64,000 nt of DNA. Origin: JAAYJS01 sp964346185 (lineage in GTDB: Bacteria > Bacillota > Clostridia > Eubacteriales > Eubacteriaceae). A program made the translations under genes and the position numbers. Shown in pieces: positions 44,263 through 53,383 of the stretch (the stretch's first letter is position 1; each line of letters begins with the position of its first letter). Location: positions 1-64,000 of the forward strand of contig CAYFTR010000003.1 in NCBI GenBank assembly GCA_964346185.1. The letters run 5' to 3'. A model generated the notes under the pieces. The model had not been told where the DNA came from and did not search any database. It was given only the letters and a program-made list of their open reading frames with translations.

Positions 44263-44310
44263 TAATGGAATTTGATGATTTTAAAACAAAGATTTTGATA
44301 GAGGTAAAAG

Positions 44311-44877
44311 TTGGAAGGTGTTATTTTAACGGGAGGACAAAGCCGCCGTATGGGTCGGGATAAAAAAGATTTGATTTATCGGGAAGAAAGTTTTATCCGA
44401 CGCATTCGAAAGTCTCTCTTTGTATTGGACAGAGTGTGATTGTCCACAAGAGAGGAACAGGATGACGACAAAATTAAAGACCGCTACCGAAATTGCGGCC
44501 CTTTGGCGGGGATACATGCAGGGTTACTGACGGCAAAAAGTTCGGAAATTTTTGTAATAGCCTGTGACTTGCCCCTCATCGAAACCGAACATGTCCTTTA
44601 TTTGATTGATGTTTATAAAAAGTCGGAAGCGGATATACTGGTTCCGAAAACCGACAGAATCCATCCCTTATGCGGCATTTATTCCAAAAATGTGTTGCAC
44701 AAGATAGAAAGCTCTTTAAAACGAAGAGAATTAAAACTTCAAAAATTTTTATCGGAAACACAAACCGCCGTTATCAACATTACAGACCGTCACCTTCAAA
44801 AAGCGTTGGATATGAACATTAACACCGAAGAGGATTATTTAAAACTTATACAAACTACCTTAAATGAACAGCGTTAA
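44311..44877 (+). pseudogene. mobA: Molybdenum cofactor guanylyltransferase with in-frame UGA
   Basis: MobA attaches GMP to molybdopterin to make bis-MGD. The frame starts at TTG 44311 (GAGGTAAAAG upstream) with LTGGQSRRMGRDK, the family signature. It meets a TGA at 44437-44439 after 42 codons, then continues in the same frame to 44877 with GPLAGIHAGLL, IACDLPLIE and HPLCGIYS. The rest of the gene looks healthy and the total of 189 codons is normal. The TGA falls at DRV-stop-LSTRE, where family members have a hydrophobic residue. Sec is not expected in MobA and TGA is a normal stop elsewhere in the window. It is either a nonsense mutation, a sequencing error, or genuine read-through. Confidence 0.8.
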
Positions 44878-44937
44878 TAAAAGAAAAGATACCGACGACA
44901 TTTATCGGATCGGTATTAAGTTAAGAAAGGAAAACTT

Positions 44938-46134
44938 ATGAGAATAGCGGTTGAAGAAGCGACAAAAATCATTCAAGCAAATGTGCAGCCCTTACCCGGT
45001 CGAATGATGCCTCTTCACGAAGCCGTGGGCAGAATACTGGATGAGGCTGTTTGTGCAAAACAGGCACAACCACCCTTTAACCGTTCGCCCTACGACGGCT
45101 ATGCCCTAAGGGCTTACGACAGCAAAGGTGCAACGAAAAACAATCCCGTTACCTTAAAAGTGGTGGGTAAAACCTTGGCGGGAAAACCGAGTTTCGTCAC
45201 TATAAAGGCGGGGGAAGCTCTGCGCATTATGACAGGCGGTCCCATACCGGAAGGGGCGGACTGTGTCATCAAGCAGGAACTCACCGATCGGGGAGAACAA
45301 TATGTCAAACTTTATGCCGAACTGCAACCCTACGAAAACTTTATACCGACAGGTGAAGACTATCAAAAAGGCGATGTTTTAGTAAAAAAAGGTACTTACA
45401 TCGATGCGTCGGTAGCGGCTGTCATCGCCTCGGCGGGGGTTGCAAGGGTAAAGGCAATTCCGCTACCCTTAGTCGGTGTTCTGGCGACGGGTACCGAGTT
45501 ACAGGAACTTGGACAAACACTTGAGCCGGGGCAAATTTACAACTCGAACTCCGAATATATTTGTGCCAAGCTGAAATTACTGGGCGTTCCATTTATTAAT
45601 TTCGGACAAATTCGAGATGACTTCGATCAACTTAAAATAAAAATAAAAGAAGCCCTGGATCAGGTTGATTTTTTAATTACGACCGGCGGCGTTTCTGTCG
45701 GAGAGGCGGATTACATTCCGGACTTATTGGAAGAGCTTTTATCCGAGCAATATTTTCACGGTGTGCAAATGAAACCGGGCATGCCCGCTTTGTTTGCACG
45801 AAACAACAAGGCGTTTGTGTTGGCGTGTTCGGGCAATCCCTTTGCGGCCGTTGTAAATTTTGAGATATTGGGACGTGCAATCATCTCACATCTGTCCGCC
45901 AATCAACGGCTTCGCCCGGAAGCGGTACGTGCTTATCTGAAAGGCGGTTACCGTAAACGTCGACCGTTTCCGCGTTATATTAAGGCACGTTTGGAAGGCA
46001 ATTATGCGACAGTTTGTAAAGATCAGAAAAACAGTCAAATAAAAAGTTTAATCGTCAATACGGTTTTGGCTGTTCTTCCTGCAGGGGAAGCCCCCCTGGG
46101 GGAAGAACAGCCGATTTCCTGCCTTAAATTGTAA
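44938..46134 (+). CDS. moeA: Molybdopterin molybdenumtransferase
   Basis: Inserts molybdate (or tungstate) into adenylated molybdopterin. 398 residues, the MoeA length. N-terminal PPFNRSPYDGYALRA, then PTGEDYQKGDVLVKKG, and the MogA-like domain with VLATGTEL, QIYNSNS, and TTGGVSVGEADY. The C-terminal domain IV follows CSGNPFAAVV. It lies between mobA and mobB, so cofactor production is co-encoded with the Mo enzyme. AGAAAGGAAAAC precedes the ATG. Confidence 0.95.
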   Translation: MRIAVEEATKIIQANVQPLPGRMMPLHEAVGRILDEAVCAKQAQPPFNRSPYDGYALRAYDSKGATKNNPVTLKVVGKTLAGKPSFVTIKAGEALRIMTGGPIPEGADCVIKQELTDRGEQYVKLYAELQPYENFIPTGEDYQKGDVLVKKGTYIDASVAAVIASAGVARVKAIPLPLVGVLATGTELQELGQTLEPGQIYNSNSEYICAKLKLLGVPFINFGQIRDDFDQLKIKIKEALDQVDFLITTGGVSVGEADYIPDLLEELLSEQYFHGVQMKPGMPALFARNNKAFVLACSGNPFAAVVNFEILGRAIISHLSANQRLRPEAVRAYLKGGYRKRRPFPRYIKARLEGNYATVCKDQKNSQIKSLIVNTVLAVLPAGEAPLGEEQPISCLKL

Positions 46135-46144
46135 TCGGAATAAC

Positions 46145-46630
46145 ATGAGTAGACTTAAAATTTTAGCCGTATCGGGCGTAAAAAACTCGGGAAAAACAAC
46201 CTTAATTGCACGGCTGTTGCCCCTCTTAAAAGAAAAAGGTTTAAAGGTTTCCGTTTTAAAACACGACGGACACAGTTTTAACCCCGAAAGAGAGGGAACA
46301 GATACAAAAACTTACTACGATTCGGGTGCTTACAGTTGGGGTATTTTTGATAACGGTAAATTTTCTTTCACTAAAAAGGAACGTGTCAATGCAGACCGAT
46401 TATTTTCTTTATTTGAAGGGTCGGATCTGTTAATTTTAGAAGGTTTTAAACAAAGCGATTATCCCAAGCTGGAGTTAATCAGAAAAACAAACGGAGAAAC
46501 CCCGGTCTGCAAATCGGAAACGGTTTTGGCCTATGTAACGGATTTTCCTCTTGAGCACTTTAAACCCGTCTTTTCTTTCGATGAATTAGAAGCACTTAGA
46601 GATTTTATTATAAAAAACGTCATAACTTAA
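46145..46630 (+). CDS. mobB: Molybdopterin-guanine dinucleotide biosynthesis adapter
   Basis: A GTP-binding accessory protein that assists MobA. 161 residues, the MobB size. The P-loop is GVKNSGKTT near residues 11-19, followed by the conserved LKHDGHSF and DTKTYYDSGA segments, and LLILEGFKQSDYPKLEL toward the C terminus. It ends the molybdenum block, 10 nt after moeA. Confidence 0.94.
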   Translation: MSRLKILAVSGVKNSGKTTLIARLLPLLKEKGLKVSVLKHDGHSFNPEREGTDTKTYYDSGAYSWGIFDNGKFSFTKKERVNADRLFSLFEGSDLLILEGFKQSDYPKLELIRKTNGETPVCKSETVLAYVTDFPLEHFKPVFSFDELEALRDFIIKNVIT

Positions 46631-46752
46631 CCGATTGTAGCGGTTCGACTCTTTGTATTAAAGGGGCATTAAAATATTTTATGATTTTCAAGAAAAAACA
46701 GGTTTTTGTCGTGTATAGTAAAATCAACAATCAATAACAGGAGGATGTCGCT

Positions 46753-47241
46753 ATGAAAATGTCTGTAATCTATTTTTCAAAATCCGGAAACACCAAAAAA
46801 ATGGCGGAGGTTATTGCACAGGGTATGATGACGGTTGACGGAGTTCAAGCAAAAGCGTTTTCTGTCGATGAAATCGACACGGAATGGGCAAAGGAAAGTA
46901 AATGCTTAGTCTTCGGTACGCCGATTTATATGGCCTGTGTCGCCGAGCCCATGTACACGTGGTTACAAAAGTCTTGCGGCAAATTGGGGGTCGCGGGTAA
47001 AGTTGGCGGAGCTTTTGCAACGGCAAATTTTATTCACGGTGGTGGCGACTTGGGTATACGTACCATTTTAGATCACTTAATGACTTACGGTATGCTGACC
47101 TATTCCGGCGGTGCCGCCTGTGGGCAACCTTTTGTCCACTTGGGACCGGTTGCCATTAACAAAAAACTCGAAGAAAGCGAAGAAATTTTTAAGATTTACG
47201 GCCAACGTATGGCAGCTAAAACAATGGACCTGTTTCAATAG
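46753..47241 (+). CDS. Flavodoxin-like FMN protein
   Basis: 162 residues. The FMN-phosphate loop is YFSKSGNTKKMAE at about 7-19, followed by FGTPIYMACVAEPM and GAFATANFIHGGGDLGI, the WrbA/NAD(P)H:quinone-reductase-like flavin loops. It is a cytoplasmic electron carrier or small reductase; its partner is unknown. AGGAGGAT precedes the ATG. It stands alone between mobB and rpoN. Confidence 0.88.
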   Translation: MKMSVIYFSKSGNTKKMAEVIAQGMMTVDGVQAKAFSVDEIDTEWAKESKCLVFGTPIYMACVAEPMYTWLQKSCGKLGVAGKVGGAFATANFIHGGGDLGIRTILDHLMTYGMLTYSGGAACGQPFVHLGPVAINKKLEESEEIFKIYGQRMAAKTMDLFQ

Positions 47242-47263
47242 AAAAACCGATTATAACCTATCA

Positions 47264-47293
47264 AGCCCTTCACAATGACTGTGGAGGGTTTTA
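47264..47293 (+). terminator. Terminator after flavodoxin
   Basis: A 9-bp CCCTTCACA/TGTGGAGGG stem with one G-U pair, then TTTTATT. Confidence 0.8.
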
Positions 47294-47399
47294 TTATGCT
47301 TGGCTTACAACACCGCTTAACAAAAATAGTGTTGCTCATCAAAAACTGCTAAGCAATAAATATGCCGAATTAAGGAAATACGGCTATTTCCAAATTTTG

Positions 47400-47408
47400 T
47401 GATATAAT
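47400..47408 (+). promoter_or_regulatory. Extended -10 promoter of rpoN
   Basis: TGATATAAT, the same extended -10 sequence as before aroB, 31 nt before the rpoN ATG. Confidence 0.6.
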
Positions 47409-47439
47409 ATGTGGTGAAAAAGCAGGTTGAGGGAACACT

Positions 47440-48801
47440 ATGAAATTAGGATTACAACTGGAAACAACACAAAAATTGGCCTTAACCCCGGAGCTTCGCC
47501 AAGGGATCGAAATTCTCCAAATGACAGCGATCGAGTTAAATCAAACCATCAACAAAGAGCTGCTTGAAAATCCTCTGTTGGAATTTACGGAAAGCCACAA
47601 CGAACAACTGCCTGAAAGTGGCATTCAATGGGAGAATGTAGCTGTAGAGTATGACAACCGCGGCTATCAGGAGGGGTACGACTATTCTCGACCGGCACCG
47701 GATAATGACTATGATTTTCAAAAAATTTATAGTGAAGACATGAATCTGCATACCTATCTGACCTTTCAGTGGGAGATGTTGGCTGAAGATTTAGACGAAA
47801 GGCTGTCGACAATCGGCGAGAGTTTAATTGATGCCGTCGACAGCGACGGCTACTTGCGACAGTATACGGGTATCGTTGAACAATACGGAGAAGCGGACAC
47901 CGAAAGGGCACTCGAAATTTTGCAAGGTCTGGATCCTGCAGGGGTCGGCGCCAGAACCGTTCAGGAATGTCTGTGGCTTCAATTAAAGGAAACGATTTAC
48001 AATACACCGATTTACAAAGAACTGGTGAACGGTTACTTGGAAGACCTCGCTGAAAACCGTCTGGTAAAAATTCAGGAACGTTTAAAATTGGAAGAGGATG
48101 AACTCTTTCGCTTTAAACAATTTTTAACGGGGTTGGAACCCAGACCTGGCCTTATTTTTAAATCCGGAGAAAGGGTCAGTTACGTAGTACCCGATTGTTT
48201 TTTAACATGGGAGGGCGAAACGCCCGTAGTTCGCATTTCCGAAAACTCAACACCCAAACTTAAAATATCCAACCAATATCGGTCTATTTTGAGAGATCCC
48301 TTTGCCGATGAAAAAACAAAAAACTATGTCAAGGAACGGTTAAATAAAGCATTAATATTAATTAAAAACATAGAAAGCAGAAGAGAAACCTTAAAAAAAG
48401 TCATCACCCATATGGTGACGGTTCAAAAACAATTTTTTAAGGACGGTACCTTGGTTCCCTTAACCATGCAGGAAGTTGCCGATGGGATCGATATGCACGA
48501 ATCCACCGTAAGCCGAGCGGTACGCGGCAAATATTTGCAAACGACCGGCGGGAGCATTGCCCTTAAAAGTTTATTTGTAAGAGGACTTGCTAAAGATAAA
48601 AGCGAAGTTTCCGTGGACAGTGTAAAAAAATCCATTGTCCAACTAATTAATGACGAAAACAAAGCAAAACCCTTAAGTGATGAAGCCATCACCCGCAACT
48701 TAAAAGAGCGGGGGATTGTTATTGCCCGGCGAACCGTAGCAAAATACAGAGAAGAGCTGGGGTTTTACGCTTCATCCAAGAGAAGAGTAAAAAAAAGTTA
48801 A
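47440..48801 (+). CDS. rpoN: RNA polymerase sigma-54 factor
   Basis: Directs RNA polymerase to -24/-12 promoters that need an enhancer-binding ATPase. 453 residues: N-terminal activator-interaction region with glutamine/leucine pattern (LQLETTQKLALTPELRQGIEIL), acidic linker, core-binding domain, helix-turn-helix (MHESTVSRAVRGKYLQT), and the RpoN box ARRTVAKYRE at 429-438. No enhancer-binding protein is in the window, and no clear -24/-12 promoter was spotted by eye. Confidence 0.96.
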   Translation: MKLGLQLETTQKLALTPELRQGIEILQMTAIELNQTINKELLENPLLEFTESHNEQLPESGIQWENVAVEYDNRGYQEGYDYSRPAPDNDYDFQKIYSEDMNLHTYLTFQWEMLAEDLDERLSTIGESLIDAVDSDGYLRQYTGIVEQYGEADTERALEILQGLDPAGVGARTVQECLWLQLKETIYNTPIYKELVNGYLEDLAENRLVKIQERLKLEEDELFRFKQFLTGLEPRPGLIFKSGERVSYVVPDCFLTWEGETPVVRISENSTPKLKISNQYRSILRDPFADEKTKNYVKERLNKALILIKNIESRRETLKKVITHMVTVQKQFFKDGTLVPLTMQEVADGIDMHESTVSRAVRGKYLQTTGGSIALKSLFVRGLAKDKSEVSVDSVKKSIVQLINDENKAKPLSDEAITRNLKERGIVIARRTVAKYREELGFYASSKRRVKKS

Positions 48802-48838
48802 GCATAAGATAAGATTGTGTTAAAAAGCAAAAAAACAA

Positions 48839-48867
48839 TTGATATCTCTTATTGTGACGGTTATAAT
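48839..48867 (+). promoter_or_regulatory. Promoter of the cggR-gap glycolytic operon
   Basis: TTGATA (48839-48844), exactly 17 nt, TATAAT (48862-48867). Confidence 0.85.
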
Positions 48868-48873
48868 AAATAC

Positions 48874-48886
48874 GTCCCGGCGGGAC
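48874..48886 (+). promoter_or_regulatory. Putative CggR operator
   Basis: Palindrome GTCCCG-G-CGGGAC at the expected transcription start. CGGGAC is the half-site known from the Bacillus subtilis CggR operator. The second element of that operator (TGTC at fixed spacing) is not seen, so this is a variant or partial site. Confidence 0.55.
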
Positions 48887-48917
48887 AACGAAAGGCTTGC
48901 AGGAGATGGGGGATATC

Positions 48918-49949
48918 ATGATTGATGATAAAGTTGTACAGATACATAGACTAGTGTTACCTGAAATTAACCAATTAATGGACATGCGCTACAGCTTATT
49001 ATCCACCGTTGCCGGTCAAGGTCCCATCGGTCGAAGATATTTAGCGCAAGTTATGGACATCAGCGAACGTCTGATTCGCAACGAGATCGAATTTTTACAA
49101 AAACAACGTTTAATAAAAGTAGGGCGTCAAGGTGTTGTTTTAACAGATTTCGGCAAAGAAATTGTTATAGAATTAAAAGAGATGCTCTATTATTATAACG
49201 GTCTCGAAAATTTGGAAAAAGAGTTGTGTGAGAAATTGCAGCTTGAAAAAGCGATGATTGTACCCGGTGATTCGGAAAGCAATCCTCAAGTGTTGCAATT
49301 TATGGGAGCTACCTGTTCCGAATATTTAAAAACTATTTTAAAAAACGGCGATGTCATGGCCATGAGCGGCGGTGCTTCCAGTGCTGCGGTGTCGGAACAA
49401 ATGAAGGGCGGTTATTTTCCGGAAACCTATATCATACCGGCACGCGGCGGTATCGGGCGTTCTCATGCCACACAAGCCAACAACGTTGTTGCCGAGATGG
49501 CCATAAAACTACAGGCACAATACGACTTGTTGCACTTACCCGACAATATCGATAAAAAATTACTTGAAGCACTGAAAAATTATCCCGAAATTAAAGGGGT
49601 GTTTGATAAAATGCGTATGATCGACGTATTGGTATTCGGTATCGGACGGGCGGAAGACTTGGCCGAGTGGCGTAACCTCACGGAAGAGGAAAAACAGACC
49701 CTGGTCGATAAAAAAGCAGTTGGCGAAGCGTTCGGACTGTTTTTTAATATCAACGGCGAGGTCGTATCACCCTCCGGCAGTATCGGTATCAGCTTGGAGG
49801 ACTATAAAGGTATCGGGCATGTAATAGCGGTGTCCGGCGGTGCCGCCAAGGCCGAGGCGATTATCGCCATTTCCAGAATACGGGAAAACTTGGCACTTGT
49901 CACCGACGAAAGTGCGGCAAAGGCAATTTTGCAAAAACTTAACTCTTAA
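48918..49949 (+). CDS. cggR: Central glycolytic genes regulator
   Basis: A SorC/DeoR-type repressor that senses fructose-1,6-bisphosphate and controls the triose part of glycolysis. 343 residues from the ATG at 48918, with GGGGGA 5 nt upstream; the TTG at 48897 has no ribosome site. An N-terminal helix-turn-helix (about 25-75, IGRRYLAQVMDISERLIRNEIEFL) precedes a C-terminal sugar-phosphate-binding domain with MSGGASSAAVSEQM and ISLEDYKGIGHVIAVSGGAAKAEAI. It lies directly before gap, as in many Firmicutes. Confidence 0.93.
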   Translation: MIDDKVVQIHRLVLPEINQLMDMRYSLLSTVAGQGPIGRRYLAQVMDISERLIRNEIEFLQKQRLIKVGRQGVVLTDFGKEIVIELKEMLYYYNGLENLEKELCEKLQLEKAMIVPGDSESNPQVLQFMGATCSEYLKTILKNGDVMAMSGGASSAAVSEQMKGGYFPETYIIPARGGIGRSHATQANNVVAEMAIKLQAQYDLLHLPDNIDKKLLEALKNYPEIKGVFDKMRMIDVLVFGIGRAEDLAEWRNLTEEEKQTLVDKKAVGEAFGLFFNINGEVVSPSGSIGISLEDYKGIGHVIAVSGGAAKAEAIIAISRIRENLALVTDESAAKAILQKLNS

Positions 49950-50010
49950 AGGTTATAATATAAATTAAATTCACAATATGTAAAATTATTTGTTTCCAGG
50001 AGGTTTCAAT

Positions 50011-51024
50011 ATGTCAGTAAAAGTAGCAATTAATGGATTTGGTAGAATCGGTCGTTTGGCATTCAGACAAATGTTCGGTGCGGAAGGTTATGATATCGTG
50101 GCAATTAACGACTTGACCAGCCCGAAAATGTTAGCACATTTGTTAAAATACGATACGGCCCAAGGAAGATACCATTTAGCGGATAAAGTAGAAGTAAAAG
50201 AAAACGCCATTGTTGTAGACGGCGAAGAAATTATTATTTACGACAAGGCCGACCCGAAGGAATTGCCGTGGAAAGAACTGGGCGTTGACGTTGTGTTGGA
50301 ATGTACCGGATTTTTTGCATCGAAAGAAAAAGCGTCGGCTCACATTGAAGCGGGTGCTAAAAAAGTGGTTATCTCCGCACCGGCAGGTAACGATTTGCCC
50401 ACCATTGTTTTCGGTGTTAACGAAGATGTTTTAAAAGCGGACGATACCATTATTTCGGCGGCTTCCTGTACCACCAACTGCTTGGCACCCATGGCCAATA
50501 CCTTAAACAAATTGGCTAAAATTAAAAAAGGTTATATGACCACCGTTCACGCATACACCGGCGATCAGATGACTCTGGACGGCCCCCATAGAAAAGGCGA
50601 TTTAAGAAGAGCCCGTGCTGCGGCCGAAAATATTATTCCAAACTCTACCGGTGCGGCAAAAGCTATCGGCCTGGTTATTCCGGAATTAAACGGCTTGCTG
50701 GACGGTGCGGCACAAAGAGTACCGGTACCCACAGGTTCCTTAACGGAATTGGTTGCAGTGGTTGAAGCCAAAGTAACTGCGGAAGATGTCAACAAAGCCA
50801 TGAAAGACGCCACCAACGATTCTTTCGGTTATACGGAAGAAGAATTGGTTTCCAGCGATATTGTCGGTATTACCTACGGTTCTCTTTTCGACGCAACCCA
50901 AACCAACGTCATGGACTTGGGCGACGGTCAAACATTGGTAAAATGTGTAGCATGGTATGACAACGAAGCATCCTACACCAGCCAAATGGTACGTGTCATT
51001 AAATACTTTGCAGAATTAGCATAA
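50011..51024 (+). CDS. gap: Glyceraldehyde-3-phosphate dehydrogenase, type I
   Basis: Oxidises glyceraldehyde-3-phosphate to 1,3-bisphosphoglycerate. 337 residues from the ATG at 50011, with AGGAGG 7 nt before it. N-terminal NAD motif INGFGRIGR, catalytic SCTTN with C153, and NEASYTSQMVR near the C terminus. It follows cggR by about 60 nt. A terminator-like hairpin after the stop suggests gap is expressed above the genes behind it. Confidence 0.97.
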   Translation: MSVKVAINGFGRIGRLAFRQMFGAEGYDIVAINDLTSPKMLAHLLKYDTAQGRYHLADKVEVKENAIVVDGEEIIIYDKADPKELPWKELGVDVVLECTGFFASKEKASAHIEAGAKKVVISAPAGNDLPTIVFGVNEDVLKADDTIISAASCTTNCLAPMANTLNKLAKIKKGYMTTVHAYTGDQMTLDGPHRKGDLRRARAAAENIIPNSTGAAKAIGLVIPELNGLLDGAAQRVPVPTGSLTELVAVVEAKVTAEDVNKAMKDATNDSFGYTEEELVSSDIVGITYGSLFDATQTNVMDLGDGQTLVKCVAWYDNEASYTSQMVRVIKYFAELA

Positions 51025-51054
51025 CGAGAGAAAATCTGCCCAGGTGGATTTTGT

Positions 51055-51077
51055 AAAGGGGGGCATCCCCCTTTTTT
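51055..51077 (+). terminator. Intrinsic (partial) terminator after gap
   Basis: AAGGGGG-GCAT-CCCCCTT followed by six T, inside the glycolytic gene series. An AAAATC/GATTTT pair lies just upstream. Confidence 0.85.
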
Positions 51078-51166
51078 ATTTATCATGTCCGACCGTAAAA
51101 GCGGTGGTGTGATGAAAGATAGATTAAAGTCCGATGATATCATTTTTAAGAAGCGTGGAGGTAACG

Positions 51167-52354
51167 ATGAAAAAAAATGTCAAAGATATCGATTTAAAAA
51201 ATAAAAAAGTCATCATGCGAGTCGATTTTAACGTGCCCTTAAACGAACAAGGGGAAATAACCGACGACAAGCGTATTCAGGCGGCATTGCCGACCGTTCA
51301 ATATGTATTGGAGCAAGGTGCCGCATTAATTTTAATGTCCCACCTGGGGCGACCGGATAACGCACCGGATCCTAAATATTCCCTGGAGCCCGTGGCAAAA
51401 CGCTTAGGCGAACTCTTAAAACAAAACGTACTTTTTAACGATGACGGCGAAGTAGTCGGAGCAGTAACCCGAAAAACGGCGGAAGCTTTAAAACCCGGCG
51501 AGGTATTGTTGTTACAAAACACCCGATTCAGACCGGAAGAAAAGAAAAACAACCCCGAATTCTCCAAAGCTCTGGCGGATTTGGCGGAAATTTACGTAAA
51601 CGATGCCTTCGGTTCCAGCCACAGAGCCCATGCCTCGACGGTGGGCGTTGCACAACACCTGCCGGCGGTATCCGGCTTTTTAATGGAAAAAGAACTGGAT
51701 TTTATCGGAAAAGCTTTGGACAACCCCGAAAGACCTTTTGTTGCCATTTTAGGCGGTGCAAAGGTATCCGACAAAATCGGTGTTATCAACAATTTGTTAA
51801 ATAAGGTGGATACGGTTATTATCGGCGGCGGTATGATGTTTACCTTCTACAAAGCCTTAAACAGAGAAGTCGGCACATCTTTATTGGAAGAAGACAAAGT
51901 AGCCCTGGCAAAAGAAATTATGGATAAAGCAAAAGAAAAGGGTGTTAAACTGCTGATACCCGTAGATGTTGTGGTATCGTCCGAATTTTCGGCCGACGGC
52001 GAACACATGACCGTTGATGCCGATAAAATGCCGGCGGAAAAAATGGGTCTGGACATCGGCGAAAAAACCGGAAAATTGTATGCCGAAATTATTAAAGATG
52101 CTAAAACCGTTATCTGGAACGGTCCCATGGGCGTTTTTGAATTTCCCGCCTATGCTAAGGGTACTCTGGCGGTAGCAAAAGCCATGGCGGAAAGCGATGC
52201 CACCACCATTATCGGCGGAGGCGACTCGGCGGCAGCGGTTAAACAATTGGGCTTTGAAAAAGCAATGAGCCATATTTCCACCGGCGGCGGTGCTTCCCTG
52301 GAATTTATGGAAGGCAAGGTACTGCCCGGTGTTGCAGTCTTACAAGATAAATAA
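51167..52354 (+). CDS. pgk: Phosphoglycerate kinase
   Basis: Forms ATP from 1,3-bisphosphoglycerate. 395 residues from the ATG at 51167, preceded by GTGGAGG. N-terminal RVDFNVPL, substrate-binding MSHLGRPDN, hinge KVSDKIGV, and the C-terminal nucleotide loop GGGDSAAAV with STGGGASLEF. Size and motifs are textbook. It is followed by tpiA after 10 nt. Confidence 0.97.
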   Translation: MKKNVKDIDLKNKKVIMRVDFNVPLNEQGEITDDKRIQAALPTVQYVLEQGAALILMSHLGRPDNAPDPKYSLEPVAKRLGELLKQNVLFNDDGEVVGAVTRKTAEALKPGEVLLLQNTRFRPEEKKNNPEFSKALADLAEIYVNDAFGSSHRAHASTVGVAQHLPAVSGFLMEKELDFIGKALDNPERPFVAILGGAKVSDKIGVINNLLNKVDTVIIGGGMMFTFYKALNREVGTSLLEEDKVALAKEIMDKAKEKGVKLLIPVDVVVSSEFSADGEHMTVDADKMPAEKMGLDIGEKTGKLYAEIIKDAKTVIWNGPMGVFEFPAYAKGTLAVAKAMAESDATTIIGGGDSAAAVKQLGFEKAMSHISTGGGASLEFMEGKVLPGVAVLQDK

Positions 52355-52364
52355 GGAGAAAACT

Positions 52365-53105
52365 ATGAGACGACCAATCATCGCGGGAAACTGGAAAATG
52401 CATAAGGATGCCAAGCAAACTTCAGCCCTTATCGAAGCGCTGAAACCCTTGATCAAAGACGCAAAAGCGGAAGTGGTTTTTTGCCCGACCTATGTCAACT
52501 TAAAGGATGCCGTAGCTCAAACTGAAGGCACCAATATCGGTATCGGGGCACAAAACATGCACTATGAAACCCAGGGGGCGTTTACCGGCGAAGTATCCGG
52601 TGAAATGCTTAAAGCCATCGGCGTCCAATACGTTGTGATCGGCCACAGCGAAAGAAGAGAATACTACAACGAAACCGACGAAGCCGTTAACTTAAAGGCG
52701 ATTAAAGCTTTAAGCCTGGACTTAACACCGATTGTATGTTGCGGCGAAACCCTGGAGGAAAGAGAAGCGGGCAACGCTCAAACCAAGGTGGTCGGGCAAA
52801 TTAAAGAAGGCTTAAAAAATATCGACGACATCACCAAAGTGGTCATTGCATACGAGCCCATTTGGGCGATCGGCACAGGTAAAACCGCCAGTAAAGAAGA
52901 AGCGGACGAAGCTTGCGGTTGGGTTCGACAAACCGTTGAGGACATGTACGGTAAAGAGGCGGCGGATGCCGTACGCGTGCAATACGGCGGTTCTGTTAAA
53001 CCCGGCAACATTGCCGAACTCATGGCAATGGATAATATCGACGGTGCCCTGGTCGGCGGTGCCAGCCTCACCGAAGACTTTGCCAAAGTGGTTGTCTACG
53101 ACTGA
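52365..53105 (+). CDS. tpiA: Triosephosphate isomerase
   Basis: Interconverts dihydroxyacetone phosphate and glyceraldehyde-3-phosphate. 246 residues from the ATG at 52365 with AAGGAG before it. GNWKMHK (catalytic Lys), VIGHSERREYY (catalytic His), YEPIWAIGTGKTA (catalytic Glu and loop 6), YGGSVKPGN and GALVGGASL are all intact. The stop is TGA. A long gap with inverted repeats separates it from gpmI. Confidence 0.97.
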   Translation: MRRPIIAGNWKMHKDAKQTSALIEALKPLIKDAKAEVVFCPTYVNLKDAVAQTEGTNIGIGAQNMHYETQGAFTGEVSGEMLKAIGVQYVVIGHSERREYYNETDEAVNLKAIKALSLDLTPIVCCGETLEEREAGNAQTKVVGQIKEGLKNIDDITKVVIAYEPIWAIGTGKTASKEEADEACGWVRQTVEDMYGKEAADAVRVQYGGSVKPGNIAELMAMDNIDGALVGGASLTEDFAKVVVYD

Positions 53106-53136
53106 GCATCAACCCTTTAAACTTAAAAATTAATGT

Positions 53137-53204
53137 TGCAACAATCAATCCGACAGCTTCTTTGACAACAATTGCATTCTAAGAAGTACGGTTTGATTGT
53201 TGCA
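53137..53204. other. Large imperfect inverted repeat
   Basis: 16-nt arms TGCAACAATCAATCCG/CGGTTTGATTGTTGCA with one mismatch, plus inner CTTCTT/AAGAAG. No T tract follows. It lies between tpiA and gpmI. Confidence 0.7.
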
Positions 53205-53281
53205 GCTTTACACCGATGAACCCGCTTTAAAGTTTCAGTTTAAAAACGTTGTGTAAAACGGGTGGGGTGAGGGATTAGAGT

Positions 53282-53327
53282 TGTAAAATAAATTTTTTTT
53301 ATTTGTTCCGAGATAATTTATTTTACA
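53282..53327. other. AT-rich inverted repeat before gpmI
   Basis: Perfect 12-bp arms TGTAAAATAAAT/ATTTATTTTACA around 22 nt with a run of eight T. It is 57 nt before the gpmI ATG. Confidence 0.65.
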
Positions 53328-53383
53328 GGATCTAAAGGATTCCCGTTGCAACAGAATTTACATACCAGATAGGAGACAATACG

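Noticed and set aside
44437..44490. Selenocysteine at the mobA UGA
   Set aside because: MobA is not a selenoprotein family, the position normally holds a hydrophobic residue, and no convincing SECIS hairpin is seen.
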